Source: Litoditis marina (Eukaryota > Nematoda > Chromadorea > Rhabditida > Rhabditidae). From it: DNA of 64,000 nt. The position numbers and the translations under genes were made by a program. The notes under the pieces were generated by a model. The model did no database searches, was not told the DNA's origin, and saw nothing but the letters and a program-made list of their open reading frames with translations. Of this stretch, positions 35,930 to 49,190 are shown one piece after another (position 1 is the stretch's first letter; every line of letters starts with the position of its first letter). The stretch covers positions 2,564,560 to 2,628,559 of the forward strand of contig OZ038434.1 of the NCBI GenBank assembly GCA_964036275.1. Direction: 5' to 3'.

Positions 35930-37481
35930 ATGCACGAGGAGGGGGATTCGGATGAGGCCATGGTCACTCAACAGGACACCAGCAACTCGGCCATCAACGG
36001 TTGGTTGGAAACTTATTTTATCATTAAAAAACACCATTCAGAGTATTTAACAGGGGCCAAATTTTCATAACCAAATTCAGTTTCCATTGAATTATTTTGC
36101 TGTAGCGTGCAATTGCATGAGTACAGTACCCGGATGGAACACGTACTATTTATGTTCGCCTAGCTGAATATTCTTTTAGTCTGACCATTTTAAATACAAA
36201 CATATTTATTTATGGTTGAAAAGTTTCATTCTTCAACGTTGTTCCATTGTAGTTGTCATGATTTTTCTGGATTTGCTTTGAATTTCCCGAATCTCATTGC
36301 TAATATTTTGAGCATAGTGTTCTATCAACCCTTCAATACATCCCTTCGAATTTCAAAATTCTATGAACACGATAGCCGGTAGAATGGGTTTCATCACTAA
36401 CCGGAAAAAAATCAAATTTTGATTCTCCGAACTGAATCAAAACAAAACATGGAGTTTTTTAATTTCAGTCGGAAACAACTTTCATCTTTCTCGGTGTTTT
36501 TTAAGATTTTGCGGAGGAAGCCTCATTTATAATCCTTGAAATCTAGTTCCACATTTTGAAAAGATTTCAATTCCTCACCAATATGCAGGTTTAAGACATC
36601 AATCCAGATTTCTCGTGGATAATGCATTCGACCGATACAAATCCTATCAAGCATTTTGTTCATGAACTTGATAACTGCCCATTAAACGGTTGAGAAGTAT
36701 AACTTCTAATAATTTTTTTCATCCTTTTAATTTTGGCGCTGATTGGCGTCTTTTGGCGCGACATTCGTCGCCGGTTTGTTTGTTCACCGGTGCATGTACC
36801 TGTTAACCTTGTCGCATCTGCTCTGTTTGCTTTCTATTAAATGACAACCATTTGACGCCCTTTCAACCACCGCTTCACTACCAAAACATGCTATGAAACA
36901 ACCAAGAACTAAGTTGTATTTTTGATCATGAAACTTGTTCTGTCTGAAAAGAAAAAAACGTGAACATACAGGGATTCCGCCAAATTCAAGACTACACAAC
37001 TTCCGATAGGCCAATCTATAGATCATGTTCTGATTACATTCTAGTTCTCCGTGAGATATCAGGTTCTATATAATGACTAGTTCAATCGAATCTTTGCCGT
37101 TAAAAAATTTGGTGCAAACCGAGCTAACTAGAACACTTTATTGTTTCATAAAATCAACACGTGATCGTCGCATGTAAACGACGAAACAGGGGCGAACTGA
37201 ATAACAATGATTTTATTCAGTTTCTAAAATGTGTATTTATATCTCTGTGAAATTCCCGAAATCTGCCCTTCATGCGTGTCGCGGCGAATATTTGTGAATG
37301 GGAAAGGCATTTGGGACTGAATAATTGATACATTATCCATCATTTATCATAGAGGGAAAGAGAGAGGAGAGAGGAAGAGAGATAGAGAGAGAGAACTGAA
37401 GAGAAGAAGATAAAGAGGGGAAGGACGAATGAGAGAGAATCAGCGACATACGGCTAGAAAGGGAGAGAGATAGAGAGAGAC

Positions 37482-37514
<33 letters not shown>

Positions 37515-40500
37515 GAGAGAGAGAGAGAGAGAAACAGAAAGAGATAGATCAAAGATAAAGACAACGTGTTTTAATATTTTATCTGACCTAACGTATTTCC
37601 TCTCCAGACTGTACCCTCGCCCAATGTGCAAAATGTGAACGTCAGATCACGGACAAGTTCGTGAATCGAGTGCTAGAAAAGTAAGTGATCAAATTATATG
37701 TTTTTTTTTTCGATAAGAAATTTAGCCACTCTCTATTTGCCGTGAAAATGACAGGAAAATGTTCCAAAATTTGACAGGTGTGTAACTATTCCGGACGACT
37801 TCTAATCAGTAAAGTGGTTATCATAATACTAACTACGACGTGTATGTTCAGGATAGAATATAAAATAATATAATAATTGTATAATGTATATTATACATGT
37901 TCATTGTATTTGTACTATTCTAGATCATTCCACGCGGACTGCTTACGGTGTTCCCTTTGTAATTCCCGCCTGACCACCTCGTGTTTTCTCCGACAGGAAC
38001 AACTATTCTGCAAGGAACACTTCTACAAGTAAGTTCAGGTTTATCGTGAAATAAAGCGGCCTAAACAGAATCACGACATGCCTTTAAGTAGTGTAATAGA
38101 ATGAAACAGTTTTTTTTGTTGAAAAAACTTCTCAAACTAAAGTCGAAATTAAACATTGCCGCTGAGTAATACAGTACGTTTTGGTTTCTGCATTGATTAT
38201 CTCTCGAATGGATCAGAAGTTTATTGTGTATCTCTCTGTTTTATCTCCTAAATTTCAGAGGTTTTCCAGAATGGGAACCACACCCCAGAAGTTCATTTTA
38301 CCATGTTTATACCCTCGAACTTAAATGAAGTTTTTGTTTCGATCACAATAACGTAGAAAACTCTCTTTGTACGAACAAAGATGTGTTTTTTTTTCGTTTT
38401 ATCATTCATTTGAATTTCTGTGTACCTCTTAACTAGTCATAATTTGGTTATTAGAAATGCACGCGCAATAGGTGAAAAAACAATAACTTCAGACGTTTCG
38501 GTACAAAGTGCACTCACTGTGGAGAGGGAATAATTCCGGATTCGGTGGTGCGGAAAGCAAATGGTTTGTTGTTTCAGTAATATTCGGAAAGTTCCAATTT
38601 TGAAAAAAAAAACTATATCTGTCGCGCACGCGAACCCTTACAGTATGATGTTACAACTTTTAGTTAACTGGTTGAACTTCTTGATAGTAAGTAGTTCAGT
38701 GAAATATATACAGCAGTTTAAGTGATTTCGAAACATTTTCAATAGCACGCGACTGTCTGGGAATTCCAAATACCTACTTTAGGCGTCCGCAAGCGCATGG
38801 ATCAAACTATACCTGTTACATTATTATATTAGAATGTGTTAGTCAAACCGTTCCAAGTTTTATGCTACGCTACAGGCAACAAAAAACATTTCAGTTTATT
38901 GATTTGTTGTGTTCCAGGTCACGTGTACCACGTGAAGTGTTTCCAATGTGTTGTCTGTAAACGAGAGCTGAAAACCGGTGAAGAATTCTATCTGATACCC
39001 CAAGACGGTCGATTGGTCTGCAAAACGGACTACGAATTGGCGAAAGACAAACGTAAGTTTTGTTTTTGTGTTAAGTACGGCACTTTTTAGATGGCAACCC
39101 ACATATTTCATAAGTTTGGTGGAAGTTTCATAATAATAAAAGGACGCATTTTTGTAAATCTCATCACAGTTTCAATTATGCAATGAGAATGTTTAAGAAA
39201 ACGCTAAGACATACGTTAAATTTCACCAATTCTTGGTAACACTTGCTATATAGGATGAAAAGAATTGTGTAATTGTGGTACGTGCTGAATGAGTACCGAA
39301 TGAAGTAGGGGTACTACGAAACAGATGTATAGTTGTATTCAGCTCGTCGCAGTTCGGAAAGAAACTTTGCAAAACATGCCGAATTTACTTAGTTTATACT
39401 TGACTGTCGTTTACTACTTTTGTATTTCACCGTAGACAAACGAATCGAAAATAGCAGTAAGGCAGAGTGTCTACAATGATTGGAACTTTCTCTTGAGAAC
39501 CTTTTTACAAATTCACGTATGTTCCGGAAAACCGGCAACAAAGTTCGTGGGTTTTTTCGATAATTGGTCAAACACCGGATCGGTGAGGCATTTCGTGAAC
39601 TTTGCTCATTAGTCTCGTAAGATTATCTCACGAGCTATTTGTAGGTTGCTAAAAAAAACTCACTCTGTGTTCAAATAACTTTTTCTTCTGATTTTCAAAA
39701 CGTGTTTTGTGAACTACCGTACGAGTAGTAGGTACGCAATCACATGTTCGGACATCTGTTCTAGTACTTTCACAGCTTGCCGTTCTCTTTTAACCCCGAT
39801 AGTCTCTTTCACCCCCACTGATACTCCTACAGTAAGATTACAAAACTGTAAGTTTGTCATACTAACGTATACATTATCGGAAAGATCAAGTTAGAAAATG
39901 TACTCAAAAACACTGTTGAATAAATTATGGTTTCCATTAGAAAAACAGCTATTAGAAAATCCGAGAGTGTACTGTAGGAGTGTCAGGAGGAATGATGGCC
40001 ATTATAACCCTTCTGCAAACCAAGGAAACAATGTTCGACTCTCACTTATTTCACTCTTCCTGGTGTTCCTACAGAGTTGTTAATGAACCGTACATTCAAG
40101 TGGGAAAAAAACAACTGCTTTTCAAAAAATCAATAGCAAACCCGAGATGTTTCATGATTTCTTTCTATGTCAGGAGCTCGAAAGAGTCGCGAAACTTCTC
40201 CAAAAGCACATCTCGATTTTATCTATTTGTTCGTTTTGTGCGAGAAAAATCATGTATAATCATGTATACCATAAGCAACGTTAGCATTTCCAAAAACACG
40301 ATTCGAACGGAAATAATCCACTACCTTTCGCATTTATTACATGATTAAAAATTCACTGCTTCATGAAATTACCCATTTATTCATAAATATGATGTGATTG
40401 CGCTGTCTAATGATTTAGTGTTTCAAGTGGAAGTAAATCCTGTTTATAAGATCTAATCAGCTAATAACTCTACCTCCATGGAAGTCTTTAGTCGACTAAT

Positions 40501-43500
40501 CACTGATAAGTATGATGTGGTTTGAATAGTACTTGAAAGTAGTGGGAGTTAAATCACGTGAGTAGTTACGTGAATTGTGGAATATCAACAAAACGTGCCG
40601 CTTACCAGTGTACATTTATGAAATCAAAGACTTGGCGTTACGTGAAAAACGTTTAGTGTTTGGTACTTTGTGAGATATGGATGTACATTGCATCTCCGTC
40701 CAACACACACACTCTCACGGTCCTTTGACCTACCATAACTTGCTAAATTATTTTCACATATCCTTTAGTTCTCTGAGAAGTTTTATTCACGTAACCAAAA
40801 ATTTTTGGTTTTTCGCTCACATGAGACTCCTTTGTTTGTTTCCTCATCAGCGTAATGAACTTATAAGGCATAAGGGTTTCTATGTTTCTAATGCACACTG
40901 AAACTTTGTGAACGTATAATTATACGAATATAACGAACATTTGTTCTCCTTTCAGTGTAGTTTCATACAATTTTTCACAGTTTCACTCATTTCTCCAGTT
41001 TTCGGTCAATATGGTATAATTACACCCCCTTCTTTTGTACATCGGAAATTGCCTAATAGAATGAGATGCCAGATGTCGCGTGCGTTCTATTGTAAGAGAT
41101 GCAACCGCGATCTCCTATATTTCCTCTTTCCCGCTCTGACATTCCCTTTCATTCTAAGTTTCTGAATACTTAACACTTGATATTTGATAAAATGAAGTAT
41201 CTAATTGGGGAGTATACAATAAGTTTTCTCCTTTCTGATAACGATAAAATCTGCGCATATCATTTTTGCTAATCAAACAACTGCACATCATTCTCTGCTT
41301 GTGTTTCTTCATTTTTATCCGTCAATCAAATAATCCCTACACTCTCCTGTTCTCGCTTTCTGTTTTTCTCTCTCTCTCTCCTCCCTCTCTTTCTTTCTCT
41401 CTTTGACTCTGTCTCTCTTTTTGTTCTATCTCTCTGCTTCTCACCTTCTCTGTGACCATCTTCAGTCTCTGTCTGTCCCTCTCACCCTCTCTTGTTTCTT
41501 CTTTCTCTCTCTTTCTCTCTCTCTCTGCTTCTCTCCTTCTCTCCTTCTCTCTGACCCTTTTCAGTATCTGTCTCTCCCTCTCACCCTCTCTTGTTTCTTG
41601 TCTATCTCTTTCTCTGACTCTCTGCTCCTTTCCTTCTCTCTGACTCTTTTCGGTCTCTGTTTTTATCCCCCACAGCCTCTGTTTTAATTGTTAATTACAC
41701 CCTACCCCATTCTTTTATTATACCCGACCCGCCTGATTCCCACCACAATCAAAATGTATTCTTCCCACAATCGCCTGAACTCCACCAAAAAAATTTCTCA
41801 ACTAGTCATATATTGAATAGTTACACTGTAACCTAACTGATAACTTGGGTTATTTATTTGAACAAAATATATTTGTGTCACTAGGACATTTCGGATGTTA
41901 TAGTTACAATAATGTGCTCAGTAAAAGATAAACTCTTTACTGAAAACATCAATGTAACTATTACTGATAACTTACTAAAAATAACTATATTATATGTCTT
42001 GAATCACGTTTTTGTTTTCTCTCACCCCAGTAACTGAGAGCTGAGAGAATACAAAACAGCAAAACACACTACAGGCAGTCGCATTTCGCTTTTTGTACCA
42101 CCCTATACAATTTTCCTCAACTATTGTAATTTAAAGTATTCAAGTTGAATATTTGACAAATGCAGAACCAATAGTTTCTACTATTGATGACATAGTACAA
42201 CATTCCTCGTTCTCTTTGTATTTTAATAGCGTTGGATTTGCGAGAGAAACTGTGTTTCACCCGGTCACAGTCACTTTAGAACTAAACTAGAAGTCAATTG
42301 AATAGTCACGTAAAGTTAGCATTCTTATGAGAAATCGTGCACTTTGTCATTGCATGTTTCTGAATTCTGATGTGTTTAACATGTTTCACGTGACTCTGCA
42401 ACTCTTGCAGTATAGTCCACTTTTCCATTCGATAAACGTCACCTCACGTGTTTGACCTTTAAAGTATGCAGAGAATCTGGGGTGGTAACAAGGGTAGATA
42501 CACAATTTCATACCATTCTCAGCCATTTTGTCAAATTGCCAAACCTTTTGAAAGTCGGACTCCGCCACGCCTCCTAGACAGTTCGATCCCAAAGGGAATA
42601 ATCGCTGTGAAAGGTTGGGAGACTACGGTGTCTTCACTCGGCTTGTAGGAAACTTCTTTTCTTATTTCTTCATCTTTCTTTGTTTTCCTATGTTATTCTT
42701 TTCCTTCATTACTCTTTCTCTTTCTTTTCAAATGGCTCTCTAGCTACCTCTCTTCCTGTCTCTCTCTCTCTCTTTCTTTATTTTCTCTTCCTCTCTATAT
42801 TCTCATCTCTGTCTCTTTCTCTATCTCTCCCTACCTACATATCTCACTCTACTTCTCTATCTCCCTCCCTCTCCTCCTCTCTCTCTTCCTCTGTCTCTCC
42901 CACTCTCCCTCCCTCTCCTCCCCTTTCTGTTTCGAGTGTTTGCTATCTCATTGCCAATTGCACCTGTCACCATTCCATTTCTGCCATAATCAGCCTCCCA
43001 ATGACATTCATTCCATTCCGACAACACTAAATTCAATCATCTTTCCGCTAATTATCAAAAATAGAAGACACGTGAGCTAACGTGTTCGTCAAACACCAGT
43101 GTAAATGAATAGCTTTAAATCGAAATTGGGTAAATTCTACCGCTCTCAGCGAAAAAGTAGCTACTTTTCGGAAATCTTCACTGAACTTTATTTGTCAAAA
43201 TCACGTGTTGCCCTTCTGACAAGTATCCCTGCGCCTAACTTCCAATATAAACTCAAATTCGAGAAATAACCAAACTATAATTTGGTCCCGTTCCGAAATG
43301 AGTGCAACCAAACATTTCAGCGGGGGTTGATCGGAAATTACAATTGCATTCTGTTAACACTGCTGCCCTGTAGGCACCACTACTAAAACATTATGACGCG
43401 AAATTCTATTTTATATAAAAGAATGCCAAACAAATGATTCTGAACGTAGGTCAAATGAGGTCAATGAGCCAGAAAAAAATTATTCACTCTTAGTTAGTAG

Positions 43501-46500
43501 TCCTCAATCGATACAGAATTCTCACACCTTTTCATGGAAAAGTTCACATCGCTCGAGGGGGTTAACCTGTGATGCGAATCTCTCACTCTTCTGTTCTCAC
43601 GTCTTTCTTCCTCTTCCTCCTCTCTACTCCCTCTCTCTCTATCTCTCTCTCTCTCTCTATCGCGTGTCCGTCTACAATTGTCTCTCCCCTACAATTTCCC
43701 CCTGCTTACCCTTTCCAGCTCGCCACTCCAGCCTCCTCTCATTATCAAACCTTTTGATTACGTTATAGTCAAATCCTTGTCAATATTCGAAAATATACTG
43801 TACCATGGTCACAAATACGAACAATGTAATCTTAAAGGGCTGACAACCAAAGATTGTCCTGTTCGCACTTTCTAATTTCCGGAATTGTATATCCTACCGT
43901 ACCTTTGATAGTTAATCATGGTCCGTGTAATAAAATTCGTCGTCGTAAATCAAGATTCTCAAAGTGGTATCACAAGAACCAGTTCCTCATTATTTATACG
44001 CCACAACATCAATCTAACAAGTCGAACGAATTCTGATTAATCAAACACGCTCCACAGAATTTCAATCTGGTCACATTCCTGGATAAAATTTTCTGACATA
44101 AGTTTTCCAATTTGTTAAACATATAGAATAAATAATAGGTCATTTTTCAATTTCATAGTCTGATATAATTCTCATCATTCTAATGTGCAGTCCTACAGTA
44201 TGCCCTAAAGTTCCTGGCCGTTTTCTAATAAGAACATCTGTTCTTTTGAAATCAATAAGTAAACTTCTCCGAAAACATTCATTAACTCAAAGAACAGGAT
44301 TCATACTGTTGAACTCCACGCAGAAACATAAAGGTCAATACTTTATAAAGTCAATTTGCTATGTTTTGTATATTTCTTCAATAGACGTTGTAGACAGAAG
44401 TTTCAGTTTCAGCAAGCGACTCAGAAATGGATGGAGGCAACAAACGACCAAGAACAACGATCTCAGCCAAGAGTTTGGAAACGTTGAAACAGGTAACTGT
44501 ATACTGTCAGTCTATTGCACAGTCACGTGAAACATGTTAAACACAGCAGATGTGAGAAACGTGCAATGACAACGTGCATGTGCCTCATTAGAATGCTGAG
44601 TTTATGTTAGTTGGAATCAAATTTACTTCTAGTATACAAGACACTAGTATTAAATGTGAATATGACGCAAAACGTGACAAATTATGAGTGAACTAACTAT
44701 ACTATGTAATAGCTGAAATATGAAGCCGACTTGATTTAGTATAATTTCGTGAACGTAAGTTACAACCTTCTTATGAATGATGAATAGGAGAGCTAGCGGC
44801 ATGGGATATGAATATAATGAAAATGAATACAGCAAATCAAGATCGAGATTAAAACTGGCAGATAATAAGCAATTTTGCATGTGAAGTAGGAACTCAATTA
44901 CAATAATCTGGTAATTGACTACACAAATTGCAAATTTATATGATGTGGATGGGATTAAAACTCGAACAAACAAGCCTTGCCAAACAGTCATAGATGACAA
45001 AGCAAACTGAATTACAGAAACTAGTAACCTAAGTGACAGTCACGTTAAACGTGTTATACCTTCCTGGGAAGTACCTAAGTACCACGTTTTATACGGGTCT
45101 TCAAGAATGGTCTCATACTTGAAAAGTTGATAACCGCACCTTGCTGTGTTTCTACAAACTTCACATGACTACCTTTTTCGTCTAATTCGCAAATTTTTGA
45201 GTTCAGAAAACTAACAGTTATCTCCAAATTCAGTATGTATCTGTATTGTTTCAAAATACTTTCGTGGAATGAGATCTTGACATATCTGCCACACTAATAC
45301 CGAAATCTACTACTAGGACTCGATTACTCGATGTTTAGTAAAAAAAGAAATGTCTTACTATATGTTTTTTAGGCCTACCAACAGAGTAGTAAACCGGCTC
45401 GCCACGTGAGGGAACAACTCGCAGCAGAGACGGGACTTGACATGAGGGTTGTACAGGTACTGTACACTAATGTCCCCCCTACCACTACGATACTATGGAA
45501 ACTACAGTAGTTTATCAAATGATTCAGAGCATATCATATTCCACCAACATAACGAGTAAGAAAAAAGTCGGCCTTGTAACCGTAGCTCTCCTGATCCATC
45601 TCTCTCTTTCTCTTTCTCTATTTTTCTCTCTCCCTTCTCCTTTCTATCTTTCTTCCTCTCACTCACTTGCTCTCTCCTTACTTTTTTCTATCTTGTTTTC
45701 CTCTTACTTGCTCTATCTCTACCTTCATGTCTCCTCTTTTCATGCTCACTGTCTTTTCTTCTCTTTCTTTCTCTACCTATCTTGTACTCTCTGATCTCTC
45801 TCTGACATTCCCAACGCAGGTGGGAATTCTGCCTGATTGCCTGTCTGGTAACCATAGTGACGGTGATAAGCTCCCTGGTCAGGTTACAACCCATGACAAT
45901 TCCGCCCTACAATGCACTTTGTCGAGGGCGATACGAGATTAAAAATAACGGAGCCCCTAGAACAATCTGATGAAACACTGAAGAGCACAAGCTTTTTGAG
46001 TGAACTACAAATCAATGTAGTATCACAACCGCTTTGTATGATACATGATTGAGTTATACTGACCATTCTCAATAAAGTCGTAATGCCCGATTCTAGCAGT
46101 TTGTACACATGCACAAGTCGGCATTTCCACAATACAGTGCACAGACCATTTTGAAATACAGAAGGAGTTTAACACTATAAGGTGGCACGTGCTGTTCTGT
46201 TAGTTATCCAATATATATGGACACGCGTACCCATTTGTACATTTGATCACTTTAGAATTAAACTACGTGTACAAAACGTCAGTGTTTGCCTGTTCAACGC
46301 GAAAAACTCTAAAAAATGTAGGTTGTACTAAACTCGCAATGCACTGGTCTTGCAGAAGTGCGAATGCAAGACGGATGAATTACAATTAGTGGTATGCATT
46401 CAACATATTGAAACTTTCTAGGTTTGGTTCCAAAACCGTCGGGCCAAGGAAAAGCGGCTGAAAAAGGACGCCGGTCGTCGATGGGGCCACAACATGAAGG

Positions 46501-47616
46501 GGGACAGCGACTCGAATTCGCCCTCAGGCAGTGTCAACGGACAGAGTCCCCAGTACTCCACTAGCGGTGAGTGTCGGGACATGCCTATGAGAAACAAAAC
46601 TACATCTGAGCGACCTACCGCCAAACTTTCGCTTTCACGTGTATTTCTTGTTATCTATGCACATTGTGTGAATTTAGCATTTCAATTTACACGAATCGTT
46701 AGAAATTAGAGATGGAGAAATAGGTTGTTTTCCAGAAACCTGGTCAACCTTTTATTATTTACGATTCACATGTTTCTACAAAACATTATTTCTTTCAGGT
46801 TACGTCGATCACAACATGGAGCCAGATCATCATCCGAATGAGATCTCATACAACGGTATGCTCCCCAAGCCCTTATTTATTTTGAGTTTCATAGTTTTTT
46901 TCTCTCACTGGTTTAACCATAGTTTTAGAACCATCAGAGTGTATATTTAACTTTCTCTCGATGACTTTTTCCATAAGCCGTTCATCAGGGAAAGGAGAAT
47001 CACGGCCAATCATGGTCTACAACTCGAGTTTCATTCAAAAACAACGGAATGCAGTGAGGTTCCGCCAATGCGCTCGCACCCCCTTATTTGTCTTCTTCAA
47101 TGTTTCTGTTTCAGTAACGGACCTGGAGAACTATCCGGCCTTGCCGCGTCCGGAACCCGGTTTGGCTCCGGCTGGAGCACTTCTAGGAATGGAGGGAATG
47201 CCGGTTGGTGATAATTCATGATGTTTTTGTAAATGTTTGTCTTCCACAACTTATTCATAACTTACAGTGATATTTCATACATAGGTACAATTTAATGTCT
47301 TCTGAAACTACGTAACTATCAGATGTAGACTATTGGGATTTTGACTGTATAAGGCAATGTACACACATCATCTTTTAGTTTCAGAATTTTTATGCAGTTT
47401 TTGACCTTTCATATATTGCCTATAAATCAAAACAGTTATTATATAGTTCTGTTTTGTTTCACTTCATAATATACCGTAACTTTCCAGTTCCAAATGGCAA
47501 ACCAACTGCCGCCGGAGGCGCAGTTGTACATGCAGATGCCGCAGGGAATGGGAGGCGGGCCGCCCCCACTCAACCCCCTTACCATGGGCGGAATTATGCA
47601 CCATTATATGACATAA
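35930..47616 (+). CDS. ceh-14: LIM-homeobox transcription factor, LHX3/4 class (CEH-14)
   Basis: Nuclear DNA-binding regulator; in C. elegans CEH-14 specifies sensory and interneuron identity. Exons: 35930-35999, 37608-37680, 37924-38028, 38493-38563, 38918-39052, 44413-44492, 45373-45456, 46422-46566, 46799-46855, 47115-47203, 47488-47616; sum 1038 nt, 345 residues, all phases consistent. LIM1 uses C30, C33, H51, C54, C57, C60, C77, H80. LIM2 uses C89, C92, H111, C114, C117, C120, C141, D144, with RFGTKC between. The homeodomain spans about 161-220, opening [17 protein letters not shown] and ending [15 protein letters not shown]. The C-terminal tail is Pro/Met/Gly-rich. The LIM domains bind LDB-type cofactors. 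The start is the ATG directly after TTTTGTTAG, which may be a trans-splice site. Reading through the exon 10 donor would give an alternative ending at 47221. Confidence 0.93.
36000..37607. other. ceh-14 intron 1 with GA-rich microsatellite
   Basis: 1.6-kb intron. GA-rich repeats occupy about 37350-37545. Otherwise AT-rich with no coding signal. Confidence 0.7.
39053..44412. other. ceh-14 intron 5 (5.4 kb)
   Basis: Separates the LIM exons from the homeodomain exons. It holds CT-rich tracts at about 41345-41660, 42715-42925 and 43570-43660 and a reverse MITE family A copy at 42287. No nested gene was supported; longer ORFs inside are translations of the CT tracts. Confidence 0.7.
42287..42413 (-). 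mobile_element. MITE family A copy in ceh-14 intron 5
   Basis: Reverse orientation: CTAGAAGTCAATTGAATAGTCACGTAAAGTT at the left (inverted repeat end), then TCTGATGTGTTTAACATGTT and CACGTGACTCTGC, and GCAGTAT at the right. Confidence 0.65.
44501..44635 (+). mobile_element. MITE family A copy in ceh-14 intron 6
   Basis: ATACTGTCAGTCTATTGCAC at the left, AGTCACGTGAAACATGTTAA inside, CAAATTTACTTCTAGTAT at the right. It begins 9 nt after the exon 6 end, close to the donor GTAACT. Confidence 0.7.
45595..45810. repeat. CT-rich low-complexity tract
   Basis: Imperfect CTCTCT/TTTCTC runs in ceh-14 intron 7. ORFs in it are compositional artefacts. Confidence 0.8.
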
Positions 47617-49170
47617 TCGAAAACCCACTTCTGATACTCGTAGACATATCAAAAGCCACGTAAGACGTGTGTGTCACATCAGCAAGCTATCACGTAATCT
47701 TCACGTTCACGTGACTTCTCCGTTTAGTACTAGTTCAGATGCACCTCCCCAAACCTTCAACAACTATTCTGATATTGAGAAAAGTTCAACACATTTTAGT
47801 TTTGAAAATGATATTTTTAAAAGAAAGCACTTTACTCCATATTTTTGGCTCATGTCTCACAATTCGACAGTTTCATGTTGGAGACATGTATTATGTATGT
47901 AGATTAGTAGTTCGGTATCCCCCTTTAAGCTTACCCATAATTGCTGTAACAGCGATGTCACAGAATATCCGTGAATATTCATATTTATGATCTCCATCTC
48001 CATTGTACGAATTCTCCGTGTCAAATCATTTGTTTTTGTTTAGATCTCATTTAATTCGATCTCTATTCTCTAGTCATTTAGATGATCTCGACATATGCAC
48101 AATTATGCATATTAGATAGTTTATACTTGTTGTAATACATTTGAATGCCGTCAATGCTGTTCTAATCATACAAAACGACTACCAGGTGATACTTTTTGAA
48201 ATACAAAATTGTATTTGTGATGATGTTTTGTTTAAACTTTATTTGCATAAACTTTTAATATTTGAATCTCAGGGCTACGAATATGTACATTCAATGACAA
48301 TATTCCACATGAAAAAACAAAACAAACACACACAAGAGTTGAAAAGCATCGTGCAACATTGCGCTTTCATGGCAATAATGAACCAGAACATGGCTACAAA
48401 AAGCTTATTAAGTTGAGACTTTGAGCAAGTTTAAGGCACAAGTATGAGAGAAAGAATAATTATATCTTTCCTAGAAACACAAAAATGCGACTCGAAAACG
48501 AAAAAGTTTTCCGAAAACAATATGGAGACAACAAAACGACAGTCAGGGCTCAAACTACAAATGATCCAGTTAGCGAACCGTGTATTGATTGATTCTACTG
48601 GTTCTTGATGCCTGAAACATGGGGTTAGAGTGTGATACGCGCACAAAAAGCCGACAAAACACTTGGTTGAGGGTGTTAGCGAAAAGCTGGCAATTGGAGA
48701 GTTAGATGCTCAGGAGTCGGCATACGGTAGGTCCTCAACCAGGAGTTTGATCGGCTCCAAAGAACGCTGGAACGAAATCAGCTGAGAGACAGGGATAGGA
48801 AAGAATGGGTGCAAAGCAGTGAATGTAAACTATGAAAAACAGTTAGAATCTACCATTCTGCAGTAAAAATCCATATTTTCCACATTTCTTTGCGAAGTGC
48901 GAACAAAAACCACCATGAGTCTGTTGTAAACCTCAAGTTAGTCTATGAAACGCAATCATGAAACTGCAAAAGACTCAAAGTTGAGGACTTCTATTTCTCT
49001 TCAATTACTGTCTTAAAACGACAATTTCAGAATTTCGCGAAAAGATTCCCGTGCTGTGAGGTGAGGGGGAAAATAAGCAGGACCGGACCAAGATAGAAAA
49101 ATCTTAAATTTCAGACTTTTAGGGAGAAAAATCTTAGACTCCAGACTTTTTAGGAGAAAAATCTTGGATT
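47617..49170. other. Convergent intergenic region
   Basis: Lies between the 3' ends of ceh-14 and the minus-strand membrane protein gene. No exon supported. A tandem repeat starts at 49096. Confidence 0.5.
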
Positions 49171-49190
49171 TCAGACTTTTTGGGCCGGTG
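49096..49190. repeat. Short tandem repeat overlapping a stop codon
   Basis: GAGAAAAATCTTAAATTTCAGACTTTT and two similar units (GAGAAAAATCTTAGACTCC..., GAGAAAAATCTTGGATTTC...) with about 36-bp period. The third unit overlaps the last codons and TGA of the minus-strand gene ending at 49171. Confidence 0.7.

Noticed and set aside
47204..47221. Alternative C-terminus of CEH-14 by reading through the exon 10 donor
   Set aside because: Possible isoform, but splicing to exon 11 keeps phase and gives a Pro/Met-rich tail and total length close to the C. elegans protein as I recall it.
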